Of a DNA stretch of 64,000 nt, positions 35,488 through 44,669 are shown piece by piece. The stretch spans positions 221,855,323-221,919,322 of the forward strand of contig CM053140.1 of the NCBI GenBank assembly GCA_028571685.1. Direction: 5' to 3'. The stretch's first letter is position 1; the number at the start of each line of letters is the position of its first letter. A model generated the notes under the pieces. The model searched no databases. It was not told where the DNA came from and saw only the letters and a list, made by a program, of their open reading frames with translations. The position numbers and the translations under genes were made by a program. Source of the DNA: Heterohyrax brucei. Taxonomy: Eukaryota; Chordata; Mammalia; Hyracoidea; Procaviidae.

Positions 35488-35519
35488 TTTTTTTTTTTTT
35501 GTGTGTGTGTGTGTGTGTG
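35488..35519 (+). repeat. T run plus (TG)n microsatellite
   Basis: A run of T followed by a pure gt repeat, within antisense L1 sequence. Confidence 0.85.
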
Positions 35520-35616
35520 GATTATCGTTTAGAGTTTTCTGTGTGTGAGATTATTTCATCTGCAAACAAACATACTTTTACTTCTGCGTTACCGATTTGG
35601 ACGCCTTTATTTCTTT

Positions 35617-35757
35617 GGAAACCCTGGTGGCATAATGGTTAATCACTATAGCTGCTAACTAAAAAGCTAGGCAGTTTGAATTTATGGGGCATTTGTACTC
35701 TGTCATGTAGTGTCACTATGAGTCAGAATCAACTTGACAGCAGTAGGTTTGATTTTA
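35617..35757 (+). mobile_element. AfroSINE
   Basis: Plus-strand AfroSINE inserted in L1 copy 4, nearly complete: gaaaccctggtggcataatg (head), ctatagctgctaactaaaaa, ggcatttgtactctgtcatg, tcactatgagtcagaatcaa (RTE-like part), cttgacagcagtaggtttga (tail). It is followed by a long AT-rich expansion. Confidence 0.88.
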
Positions 35758-35940
35758 TACACACACATATTATACATATTATAAATATAATATAAAATAA
35801 TGTACTATAAAGAAAATAATATAATAAAAATAAAATGATGATATGATATGATTAATATAATTACTATGATATGATTAATATAAATAATGTAATACCATGT
35901 AACATAACATAATATAACATACATAACATAGCATATATGT
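35758..35940. repeat. AT-rich degenerate tandem repeat
   Basis: Low-complexity DNA after the AfroSINE tail: acacac, then mixed units such as ataatataa, gatatgat and catAaca. Units recur (gatatgattaatata occurs twice). It probably expanded from the SINE tail. Confidence 0.7.
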
Positions 35941-35961
35941 CTTGCCTGATTGCTCTGGCTA

Positions 35962-36070
35962 TAAATATATATATATATATACATATGTAGCCACACAGTG
36001 GTTCCAACAAGGAGTGAAAATGTAACAACTACTGTGTGTATATATATGTGTCTATATATAATGTACATAT
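35962..36070. other. 109-bp insertion between a direct repeat
   Basis: Contains (TA)n, a non-repetitive core (ccacacagtggttccaacaa, ggagtgaaaatgtaacaact) and more TA/TG-rich DNA. A 21-bp near-identical direct repeat flanks it (35941-35961 and 36071-36091, 19 of 21 identical). One copy matches the L1 host sequence, so the repeat looks like a TSD. I do not recognise the core. Confidence 0.6.
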
Positions 36071-36229
36071 CTTTCCTTATTGCTCTGGCTAGAACCTCCA
36101 GGACAAAATTGAATAAAGGTAGTGACAAAGGGTATCCTTATCTGTTTCCTATTCCTCAGTGGGAATGTGTTCAAACTATCTACATTTAGGATGATGGTGG
36201 CTCTTGGCTTTGTGTAGATGCTCTTTAGC

Positions 36230-36965
36230 AAAGTTGTTTCTTGGAAAATATTCTGCGTCCCCCATTGGTGAGTGACATCTGGTTTTTAAAAGCTAGCTAG
36301 CTACTGTCTAAGAAGCATCAATTTGTTCCAGACCACCTGGAGCAGAGGAGAATGAAAGGTATCAAAAACCTAAGGAAAACAGGAGCTTAAGAGACAGAAA
36401 GGGCCACATAACCCAGAGACTACTTCAGCATGAAATCAGAACTTGATACTGCTTTGATGATACCAGTGTCTGTCCTGACAAGGCACACAACAAAGTATGT
36501 TCCCGACATAGCTGGAGAAAAACGGAGTGCAAAACTTGATCTTTATTAAACAGAGCAGTCTTAATGGTCCAAGAAACTGGAGAGTCCCTAGAAGCCATCG
36601 CTCCTGGACTCTGTTAGCCCAGAACTGGAACCATTCCTGAAACCAGCTCCTCAGACAAAAATTGGATTGAACTATAAGACATAAATGATAAAATGATACT
36701 GGTGAGGAGTATGCTTCTTGACTTAAGTAGGTTCATAAGACTAACTGTGCAGTTCCTGTTCATAAATGAGATGAGATGGCAGAGGTTGAGAGGAGCTAGA
36801 TGAATAGATACAGAAAATAGACAGTGGAAAGGAATGTGGTATCACAGTGTGGAGAGAGCAGCTAGAGTTAACACAGCAATATCTAAGTTTTTGTATGATA
36901 AATTGACTTGGACTGTAAACCTTCACTGAAAGCACAATAAAATCTATAAAAGGAAAAAGAAAAGT
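36230..36965 (+). mobile_element. L1 copy 4, sense 3' UTR
   Basis: Sense L1 3' UTR from tttcttggaaaatattctgc through cttaatggtccaagaaactg to the poly(A) signal (agcacaataaaatctataaa) and an A-rich tail. It is homologous to the 3' UTR of L1 copy 1 at 17213-18838, without the ERV2-like LTR. Confidence 0.85.
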
Positions 36966-37039
36966 AAAAGAGAGAAACTTTTAGAAGACCCTAAGTCTTA
37001 AGTACCGGGGTGTTAATATTTTTTGGTCATTGCACTGGA

Positions 37040-37205
37040 AACTCTTGTGGAGTAGTGGTTAAATGGTGTGGCAGCTAACCAAACATCAGCAGTTTAAATC
37101 TACCAGGCACTCCGTGGAATCTCTATGAGATAGTTCTACTCTGTCCTATAGGGTTGTTAGGAGTCAGAATTGACTAGATAGCAGTGTGTTTCAGTTTGGT
37201 TTGGT
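37040..37205 (+). mobile_element. AfroSINE
   Basis: Nearly complete: ggaaactcttgtggagtagt (head), agtggttaaatggtgtggca (A-box region), ggcactccgtggaatctcta, ctctgtcctatagggttgtt, gtcagaattgactagatagc, then a tttggtttggtc tail. Confidence 0.88.
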
Positions 37206-37239
37206 CAAAGGAACTAATATACAGCCACCCTCTATGATG

Positions 37240-37350
37240 CTATGATGCTGAACAAGTTTCAGTTGAGCTTCTAGACTAAGACAGACTAGGAATGAGGGCC
37301 TGGTGATATATTTCTGAAAATTAGCTAAAGAAAACTCAATCGTTTGCAAT
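37240..37350 (+). mobile_element. RTE1 5' UTR fragment
   Basis: Matches the start of RTE1 at 55985: gatgctgaacaagtttcagt, tgagcttctagactaagaca, gactaggaatgagggcctgg, tagctaaagaaaactc. Only this 5' piece is present, which is unusual for an element that is normally 5' truncated. Confidence 0.7.
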
Positions 37351-37704
37351 CATACAATCTGAAACCAATCAAGGATTTTGCAAAGACTGATCAGTATTTC
37401 ATTGCATTGTGCATGTTGTCATAATTAGTCAACGGCCTACTCTAATTCAGCTAAGAAGCCCAATAACCAGATCAACCCATGGAAAATTAGGTCCAAGTTA
37501 TGAAAAAAAAGTCCCTAAAAAGCAATTACTCCAGAATAACAGTCTAATAATTTCTTACGACTTCAACTACTTTGTAGTAGGTATTCTGGGCCACAACAGA
37601 AAAACTTTACAACTTGACACATGTACACTAACATACATAATTTAGACAAAAGCAATTCAGTGAAAAATAAATTGATCATAAAGATAGTAATCTTCATAAT
37701 AAGA

Positions 37705-37815
37705 TATATTATTACTGAAGACGCATTTACTAGGTGTCAACCGTTGTTCTCAGTGCTTTACATGTATTAACTCTTTGTAGTGACTGTAACTCAATAAGGT
37801 AACAATGCTCTACAA
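37705..37815 (+). repeat. MIR
   Basis: MIR core: catttactaggtgtcaaccg, ttgttctcagtgctttacat, gtattaactctttgtagtg, aataaggtaacaatgc. Confidence 0.65.
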
Positions 37816-37924
37816 ATGTTGGGGCAATTGTAATAGAGTCTACTCATATAGGCAAAGGACTTTGTTCTCAGTAGTTACCACTAAAAAGCAATAAACCAAC
37901 TAAAACATAGTCTGCATTTTATGA

Positions 37925-38275
37925 CTGCTGTTGTTAGTTGCCATCAAGTGGGTTCTGACTCATACTGATACTGTGTACAACAGAATGAAACACTGCATCC
38001 TCCAGCATCGTCTTCTTAACTGTTGCTGTGTTTGAACCCACTGTTACAAACACTGTGTAAGCACATCCTGTTGAGAGTCTTTGTCTTTTTGAACAACGCT
38101 TTGCTTTACCCAGAATGATGTTCTTTGCAAGGTACTGGTCCTTCCTAACAACATGTCCAAAGTATGCAAGATAAAGTGTTGTTATCCTGTCTTCTGTCTG
38201 ACTTCTTCCAAGACAGATTTCTTTGGTTTTATGGCAGTTTGTATATTCAGTATTTTTCACCAAAATCTTAATTAA
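37925..38275 (-). mobile_element. RTE1 3' end, antisense
   Basis: Starts ctgctgttgttagttgccat, caagtgggttctgactcata, then the RTE1 3' region to gtatattcagtatttttcac. A 109-codon minus-strand frame (37934-38263) keeps C-terminal RTE residues (for example LAYFGHVVRKDQYLAKNIIL). Confidence 0.85.
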
Positions 38276-38507
38276 ATTATATCAGTTCTTCTCTACTAAA
38301 TGACTAGAATACATGGTCCAACAATCTAGAGCTAAAACCTGTACTGAAGCCAACACTTCAAACAAAGAATGGGCTGGACTTGGGGACAAAGAGTGATTCA
38401 TGTGGTATGTGTATTTTATGGTTTAATACACATATGAGGCTATTCTACTGGTTTATTTTAGTGGGAGAGTTATTCTAACCCAACAGCCACTCCATGAGAG
38501 AAAGATG

Positions 38508-38622
38508 TGGCAATCTGTTTCCATAAAAATTCACAGCCTTGAAAACACTATGGGCCATTCTACTGTGTCTTATAGGGTCACTATGAGTTACAATCAACTG
38601 AATGGTAGTGGATTTGGTGTCT
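38508..38622 (+). mobile_element. AfroSINE 3' part, long form
   Basis: Lacks the head. Reads gtggcaatctgtttccataa, cagccttgaaaacactatgg, ctactgtgtcttatagggtc, ctatgagttacaatcaactg, aatggtagtggatttgg. Confidence 0.85.
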
Positions 38623-38627
38623 GTGTT

Positions 38628-39230
38628 TTTATCAGGTTAAGAGAATTTCTCTTTTTTTAGAGTTTTTGTAAACAAGTGTTGAAGTTTGTTAAGACTTTCT
38701 TTTGCATCTGTTTAGATACAATCGTGACTGACACTGACTGATTTTCAAATGTTAAATCAATCTTTCACTCTTGGGATAAACTCTCTTAGTCATGGTGTCA
38801 TATCTTTCTTAAACACTGAAAGATTTCTTAATATTTTGCTTTCAACTCTTGCATCTATGATAAACATTTGTAATTTTGTTTTATTGTAGTAACCTTGTTC
38901 TATTTCAATACAGGACTTTTAACTGGTTTTATAATATTCATTGTGGTGTGTTTCATTTTTCATTATTCTTTCAGATAATTTTTATGCTATTATTTCTTTA
39001 AATTTTTGGTAGAATTTACCAACAAAGCCATACCAGCTTAAAGTTTTATTTGTAGAAAGACATTTTTAAAAAATCTCAACTTCTTGAAAGGTATGGGACT
39101 ATTCAAATTTTCTGTTTCTTACCCTATCAGGTTCCATGAAGCTTTTTTAAAAATTTGTTACAGCAAAGCTATTAAGTCATTGTTATAAAAGTTGTTTATA
39201 TTATTTATTTTTTCTTTTTTAGTGTTTGTA
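38628..39230 (-). mobile_element. Old L1 ORF2, antisense
   Basis: Antisense old L1 RT sequence: ttgaagtttgttaagacttt, ctttcactcttgggataaac, ttaatattttgctttcaact, ggtagaatttaccaacaaag, ccataccagcttaaag, gttccatgaagc. Too diverged for any frame. Confidence 0.68.
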
Positions 39231-40190
39231 GGATGTATTCTGACACTTCTTCCTTCATTTATGATAGTGGTACTCTCTGAACTGTTAATACATGTCTTTC
39301 GTCTTGCAATTGTTCAAACCCCACTATGATGCAATAGAGTTGTTTTTTGTTGTTGTTGTTGTTATTGTTTTCAAAGTGGCTTCACTGGCCTTGCATTTGC
39401 AGCTTCCTGAAAATAATTGCTAAGGTCACAGTCTGTCAAGTGATTGGTCTGTTTGCTGTCTACGTAAGTGCCTGAGTGGCTTGCAATGACTGACAGGTTT
39501 ATTATTCCAAAAATGGCTGGCAATCCATCTGATTGCGAAATTTACTATTCTGCTAGGAAAGCCACAACTTGAAATTGACAAGGAATTCCCCTACTTAAGT
39601 AGCTGATCTCACAGAGTTTTTTTTTTTTTCTTTTTGCAGGGATGGGGAAGTCTTCCTAATCAACTAGAACCTGGGGAGAAGTGTATTCTGTGGACTGGGA
39701 TCTCCGCATTGTGATCCTTCTAGATCCAAGTCAAAGCACTGTGCTAAATTGGTAATGCTGAGCTGAGAACACTAAAGACCTAGAAAGATGACAGCAACCA
39801 CAGCAGAGCTGAACAGCAGAAAAATGATAGCAGTGATGCAACCAGTGGGAACCATGAGATTGGCAGATGGTGGCCGTAGCTGAGAGGGCACACAGAACAG
39901 ATGGCAGTGAGGGGTAGAGTCATCACATGGAGTGGGGCTGGGTAGTTCTGGGCAGGAGGTCACCAGTGGAGCTAAGAGCGCTGTTAAGGGAGAGCAGCTA
40001 CAGCGTGAGCCTGGGCAGGCCCATGCCCACGCAGAGCAAATGGCAGCATGGTAAGCCAAGCTGACCTGCCTTTGGCAGCAACAGACATGCTGACTGTGCT
40101 GAGAGCTATTCATCTCCTATCTGCTCCTGCTGTTTCCTGTTTGCTTTCTGTAAGTCATTTCTTTCTGTTGACTGTTTACCTTCTTACAAT
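39231..40190. other. No recognised feature
   Basis: A GTT run lies at about 39345-39370. About 39640-40190 is less AT-rich, with short frames on both strands (39772-40113 minus, 40048-40269 plus) that show no known domain. I cannot assign it to a repeat or a gene. Confidence 0.35.
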
Positions 40191-40191
40191 T

Positions 40192-40888
40192 GTTGTGTAT
40201 GTCATCCAGTCAATTCTGACTCATAGTTACTGTAGTGGTTTGAATTGTGTGCCCCCAAAATGTGTGTAGCAATTTGACTAAACCATGACTCCTTGTCCTG
40301 TGTGATGTTCCTATGTGATGTAAAACTTGCCATTGTGGTGTTAAAGAGAAAGGATGGGTGGCAATTGAGTTGGTGGGGCAGAACTTGACATGTAACAATT
40401 GTATTGTGCCTTGAGGCAATCTCTTGGAATATAAAGGAAAAAGAAGCAAGCACAGAGTTGGAGACCTCATACCCCCAAGAAGCAGGACTGGGAGCATGGC
40501 ACATCCTTTGAAAAGGACCTGAGGGCCCTGCACTTCAGAAGCTTGAATCTGGGGGAGGAATGATGACAAGGACCTTTCTCCAGAGGCAACAGAGAAAGCC
40601 TCTCCATGGAGTTGATCCCCTGACTTTTGACTTATAGCTGTGACTTGACTGTGACAGAATATGATTTCTTTTTAAAGACATCCATTTGAAGTGTTTCTGT
40701 TATAGCAGTACTAGATGACTAAGACGCGACCCTATATGATACAATAGAACTCTCCCACAGGACTTCTAGGCTGTAGTCCTTGTAAGAGCAGATTTCTAGG
40801 TCCTTTCTACTTCAGTGAGGCTGGTGAGTCTAAATTGCTGACCATTCAGTTGGCAGCTAAACTCTTATCACTCTGCCACCAGGGTTCC
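40192..40888 (-). mobile_element. AfroSINE, antisense, split by an LTR
   Basis: The SINE tail lies at 40192-40230 (gtatgtcatccagtcaattc, tgactcatag) and the rest at 40726-40888 (gaccctatatgatacaatag, ttctaggctgtagtccttgt, tcagttggcagctaaactct, ccaccagggttcctg). The solo LTR at 40231-40725 interrupts it. Confidence 0.88.
40231..40725 (+). mobile_element. Solo MaLR-type LTR (third subfamily)
   Basis: A 495-bp plus-strand LTR: TGTAGTGGTTTGAATTGTGT at the start and GTACTAGATGACTAAGAC at the end. The flanking pentamers are gttac (40226-40230) and gcgac (40726-40730). The AfroSINE consensus at this site is tagcgaccc, so the TSD was gcgac and the left copy has mutated. Its body differs from both the A and C types. 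Confidence 0.82.
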
Positions 40889-40904
40889 TGACAAATAATA
40901 GCTT

Positions 40905-41085
40905 TCAGTTGTTACGAGCCTATGTGATGTAGTGGTTAAGAACTTGGTTGTTAATAAAAAACGTCAGCAGTGCAAATCCACCAGCTGCCCCTGGGAAATC
41001 CTATGAGGTAGTTCTGCTATGTCCTATAGGGTCATTTTGAGTTGAAATTGACAGCAGTGGGTTTGGTTTGGTTTTAAGTTGCCAC
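40905..41085 (+). mobile_element. AfroSINE
   Basis: Complete copy: gagcctatgtgatgtagtgg (head), agaacttggttgttaata, gcagtgcaaatccaccagct (B-box region), tatgtcctatagggtcattt, gaaattgacagcagtgggtt, then a TTTGG-rich tail. Confidence 0.88.
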
Positions 41086-41431
41086 CACTCTGTAAAGTAT
41101 CTTTGTGTGTTTCATACAATTGCCTTGGATAGTAGCACTAGCACTCTTGCTATGACTTGGGATTTAGAGGTATAACCTGTATGTGCATTTTCACACATAC
41201 ACTTTTACGCATGTAGTTCACACACAACCATGTACACCTTCATGTTTACATGAAAGGCAAAGAAAGCACTAGCCATAGAACCTTTCTCTCACACAGACAC
41301 TTAGTTTAAGGAACTATCTAGATATTTCACCCATGTTTTTCATCCACATTCTATTGGTCCAGCCTTATTATGTGTGTGTCATGTTGTAATTTCCAAAGAT
41401 GGCTTCAACTATAGTTTCTGTCTTACATGGC

Positions 41432-41463
41432 CAAGGCCAAGTGCCGTCGAGTCGGATCTGACT
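41432..41463 (-). mobile_element. 32-bp RTE/AfroSINE tail insertion
   Basis: On the minus strand: AGTCAGATCCGACTCGACGG, CACTTGGCCTTG. Flanked by a 6-bp direct repeat, catggc (41426-41431 and 41464-41469). CpGs are kept, which suggests a young insertion. Confidence 0.6.
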
Positions 41464-41469
41464 CATGGC

Positions 41470-42188
41470 ATACTCTTCTTATAAATCTGATACTTCCTCT
41501 CACTGAGAAATGGTGTCCACATTCCATCCCCTGGAATCATGGCTGGATTGCAACTATGGCAGAAGAGATACTACATAGCTTAAGATGATGCTACATCATA
41601 AGAGCCAACACAGTTTTCAGATGGGTTGTCTTGGGATCTTGCTTGTGGACCCCATATCTATCATATATGCAGTCCATGAGGTCACTGTGCTGTGATCAAG
41701 TCCAAACTAGACTACGGAAAGGGAGCCATGTGAAGAAGCTCTGACATTACATGAAGAAAGACAGATTTGTAGGGAGTGTCCTGATGCTCCAGCTTCCTGC
41801 TGTTTTAGTTCTGTTTTCCACTGACCAAACTCATGTGAAAGGCATGAATCGAACTACCTTGCCAAGTCCCTAGCAGATTACTTAGCCACAAAAATATGAA
41901 GAAGAAGAATAACATGATTGTTATTAAGCTACTAAGTTGGGATGATTTTTCTGAAGCAAAAGAAAACAGGAACAGTATTGTAAGAGAAGAGGACTGGGAA
42001 ATGTTATCTTTATTCTTGGCAGCATTGTACACCTCTCAGCACAGGCATTGTTAGGAAAGACAGAACAGAAGAATGGACATTGGGGGCATCTAGAAGTCGC
42101 TACCTCATCTTTCATAATTTATAGCTGACTGATAAAATACATAAATAGATAATCTCAATGTATTTTAAAATGGTAAATGCTTTAATTT
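41470..42188. other. No recognised feature
   Basis: No repeat family or coding signal is recognisable. Short minus-strand frames at 41805-42115 have no domain. Confidence 0.4.
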
Positions 42189-42189
42189 A

Positions 42190-42262
42190 AGTGTGCCTAG
42201 GGTATGGGGTCACTATGATTACGAATCAACTCAACAGCAATGGATTTTGTTATTTTGGTTGA
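42190..42262 (+). mobile_element. AfroSINE 3' tail
   Basis: Only the 3' end: tatggggtcactatgattac, gaatcaactcaacagcaatg, gattttgttattttgg. Strongly 5' truncated. Confidence 0.75.
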
Positions 42263-42394
42263 AAATATAGGAATGAGCACATTCGTCTGAGTCTGGGAGT
42301 TTAAAGAATTTTTCTGTCAGGAGATTGAAAAACATTTCTGAAGTTGGAGAAACATATTTAGTCTGAGTTGCAATACTGAATGAGTCCATAAACA

Positions 42395-43085
42395 AAATAT
42401 TGAATGACTCAGAAAATATCAAAAGAAGATGTAGAGAATGCACAGAGTCACTGTACCAAAAAGAATTGGTTGACATTCAAACATTTCAGGCCAAGCCAAG
42501 CCAAGTGCCGTCAGGAGGTAGCATATAATCAAGAACTTATGATACTGAAAGAAGAATTCCAAGCTGCGCTGAAGATATAAGCAAAAAATTAATCCTCAGG
42601 GATTGATAGAATACTAACTGAGATGGTTCAACAAGTGGATGCAAGGCTGGAGGCTCTCATTTGGCCTATGGCAAGAAATCTTTATCACAGCTGCCAGGTC
42701 AACCACACATCCATATGTGTACCCATGCCAAAGACAGGTGATCCAATGGCATGCAGAAGTTACTGAAAAATATCATTAATATCACAGACAAGTAAAATTT
42801 TGCTGAAGATCATGCAAAAGTGGCTATAGCAGTACAACAGGATACTGCCAGAAATTCAAGCCAGATTCAGAAAAGCACAATTAAGTGTCCCATGCTTTAC
42901 AATGTTATCCATAATTTGTTATGATCCACATAGCTGAATGCCTTTGCATAGTCAGTAAAACACAGATAAACATCTTTCTGGTATTCTCTGATTTCAGTGA
43001 AGATCCATCCAGCAATGATGTCCTTCATTCCACATCTATTGTTTCACAATGCATCCTTCAATTTCTTGACTGCTGCTTTTAGTGA
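42395..43085 (+). mobile_element. RTE1 with internal inversions
   Basis: Sense RTE1 from about 42420 (caaaagaagatgtagagaat) through the RT N-terminal region to about 42873 (gccagattcagaaaagcac). The sequence then turns antisense: 42873-43022 is the reverse complement of the segment that should follow (aattaagtgtcccatgcttt ... ccatccagcaatgatgtcc). About 43040-43080 is antisense again, from a more 3' segment (aatttcttgactgctgcttt). A 20-bp tail insertion lies at 42491-42510. Confidence 0.75.
42491..42510 (-). mobile_element. 20-bp RTE/AfroSINE tail insertion
   Basis: Minus strand CGGCACTTGGCTTGGCTTGG. Flanked by tcagg (42486-42490 and 42511-42515). Without it and one TSD copy, the RTE1 reads catttcaggaggtagcatat, close to the RTE sequence at 44993-45012, which confirms the empty site. 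Confidence 0.75.
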
Positions 43086-43094
43086 GCTACCCAT

Positions 43095-43255
43095 ATTAAC
43101 TATCTAATCTCACTTAACCTGCATAACAATACTTTGATGTAGATAGTATCAGCCCTGACTTACAAATGAAAAAATGTAGCTTTATAAAAGCTGTATATCT
43201 AGTAACTGGAAAAATTTAGTCTCTAATCCAAGTTTTTTGACTCTGAAATCTGGAT
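43095..43255 (+). repeat. MIR
   Basis: Sense MIR 3' half: tctcacttaacctgcataac, aatactttgatgtagatagt, cttacaaatgaaaaaatgta, tgtatatctagtaactgg, ctaatccaagttttttgac. Confidence 0.7.
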
Positions 43256-43329
43256 TTGATCTGAGCCATGAAGAAGAATTGGAATACTCAGTGAGTAACA
43301 GATAAAGTGGGAAAGTAAAAAGCTTTCCC

Positions 43330-43920
43330 ATTTTATCTATTACTCACTGCAAAAGCAAGAAACAGTTTGTGCAGAGAGCTTTAGGCAGTTTGGGATTATT
43401 TAAGCAGAAAATTTAAGGCAGAAAGTGGAAAAATACGTTGGAGTATAAATAGTCATCAAATTACGGAGAATCTTAAATGGTAGGCTAAAGACTATGTGTT
43501 TTATCTTCTGAAGGTTGAGAAGATATTGAAAGAGCTTAAGCAAGATACAGTGACAAGATCCTGGGTTTTGGATCTATTACCCAGGTTGGGGATGCAGGCT
43601 GGATTCCAAAAGGGCAGTCCTATAACCAGAACCACCAATCAAGAGAAAATATCATTAGGTCATCATAAAATAAAATGATGGACTTGAACTAGGACAGCAC
43701 AAGTAAAGCTGGAGATGAGAAGATGAATTCAAAAATTATTTAAGAGGTAAAATCTGTAGTAATTACTCACAGGATCTGGGTAGATAATAGCTAAGGGGAA
43801 TTGTTGGATGATGCTCTGATTTCTGGATTAGGGGGCTGTGTAGACTCAGATGTAGAAGAATTAGCAAATAAGTGTGGGTTGGAAATCTGTGTGAATTTGG
43901 TTTTGAATTGTTGAGTTTTA
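43330..43920 (+). repeat. Old mammalian-wide repeat
   Basis: Phrases such as aatcttaaatggtaggctaa, gtgttttatcttctgaaggt, ttgaaagagcttaagcaaga and the gtttttgaattgttgagttt end belong to the same type of old repeat as 5265, which I cannot name. An inverted repeat is visible just upstream: gtaacagataaagtgggaaa (43296-43315) against ttcccattttatctattac (43327-43345). Confidence 0.4.
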
Positions 43921-43929
43921 CACGCATTC

Positions 43930-44345
43930 TTAGGTATTTAATGCTGCTATTACAGAAATATCCCAGGAGGGTGTTTTTAGCAGAGATAAATTTATTCTCT
44001 TACAGATTAGGAAGCTAGAAGTCTGAATTCAGGGTGCTAAGCTACAGAGGAAGGCTTTCTCTTTATTGGCTCTGAGGGAAGTTACTTTTCATCAATCGTC
44101 CCCTGGTCTACGAGCATCTTTGCACAGGGATCCCATATCCAAAGGACATATATTGCCCATCATTCTGTTTTCTTATTGGTTTGAGGCGTCCCTGCCTCTT
44201 TGCTCACTTCTGCATTTTATATCTCAAGAGCAATTGACTTAAGACACATCTTATCATATAGATTGACTCCCACCTCATTAACATAACTGCCTGTAATCCT
44301 TCCTCATTAACATCATAGAGATAGAATTTACAACATACAGGAAAA
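43930..44345 (-). mobile_element. MaLR/MLT1-like LTR, truncated
   Basis: Minus-strand LTR. The U5-side end is ttaatgctgctattacagaa, atatcccaggagggtg, followed by acaaattagg-like and a U3 block with ccacctcattaacataactg and tcctcattaacatcatagag. It resembles the C-type U3 but lacks the final TGTCATGG end, being cut off at the RTE1 5' UTR at 44346. Confidence 0.7.
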
Positions 44346-44520
44346 TACCTGCACCATATCTGACAATGTTTGGCTGCTATTCATAAGGGTTTCCCTGGCT
44401 TCTGGGTCCTTCTTCCTAGCCTGTCATAGTCTGGAAGCTCAGCTGAAACTTTTCTACCATGGGTAACCCTGCTGGTACCTAAATACGAGTGGCATAGCTT
44501 CCTCCATCACAGCCTCCACT
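44346..44520 (-). mobile_element. RTE1 5' UTR, antisense
   Basis: Reverse complement of the RTE1 start: tctgacaatgtttggctgct, attcataagggtttccctgg, tccttcttcctagcctgtca, tagtctggaagctcagctga, ccctgctggtacctaaatac, ggcatagcttcctccatcac. It lies head to head with the sense RTE1 starting at about 44670, with a minisatellite between them. Confidence 0.78.
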
Positions 44521-44557
44521 GAAAGACAAGAAGGGGCTGCTCACTCCCTCCTTACTC

Positions 44558-44666
44558 GATAGTGTTACCCTGATTACCTGATGGCATTACGCTCCGTAAC
44601 TATGCTGTTACCCTCTTCGCCAGATGCTGTTACCTTCCTTACCTGATGCTACTACCTTCCTTACCT
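44558..44666 (+). repeat. 22-bp minisatellite, five units
   Basis: Units start at 44558, 44580, 44602 (one base short), 44623 and 44645. The best unit is gatgctgttaccttccttac plus ct. Units 4 and 5 are nearly identical; the first three are more diverged. It lies between the inverted and sense RTE1 pieces. Confidence 0.85.
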
Positions 44667-44669
44667 GAT

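Larger units (their letters stand above)
33510..36229 (-). mobile_element. L1 copy 4, inverted 5' segment
   Basis: Antisense L1 from part of the 3' UTR (33510-33880) through ORF2 C-terminal region (34334-34525, [20 protein letters not shown]) and RT (34890-35087, KNKVGSLTLPDFRSYYSAIV; 35265-35462, INHLGIKLTRDIKDLYKQNY) to the RT core near 36229. It joins at 36229 to sense 3' UTR of the same element type. Together they fit a 5' inversion by twin priming (see findings). An AfroSINE and AT-rich DNA interrupt it at 35617-36070. Confidence 0.8.

Noticed and set aside
39772..40113. Cys/Ser/Pro-rich 113-codon frame with a hydrophobic end, resembling a membrane protein
   Set aside because: No homology I recognise, no start context or splice sites, and no conserved domain; local base composition explains it.
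44558..44666. The 22-bp tandem units as a CRISPR array
   Set aside because: Units are directly adjacent without spacers, and the context is a mammalian LINE.
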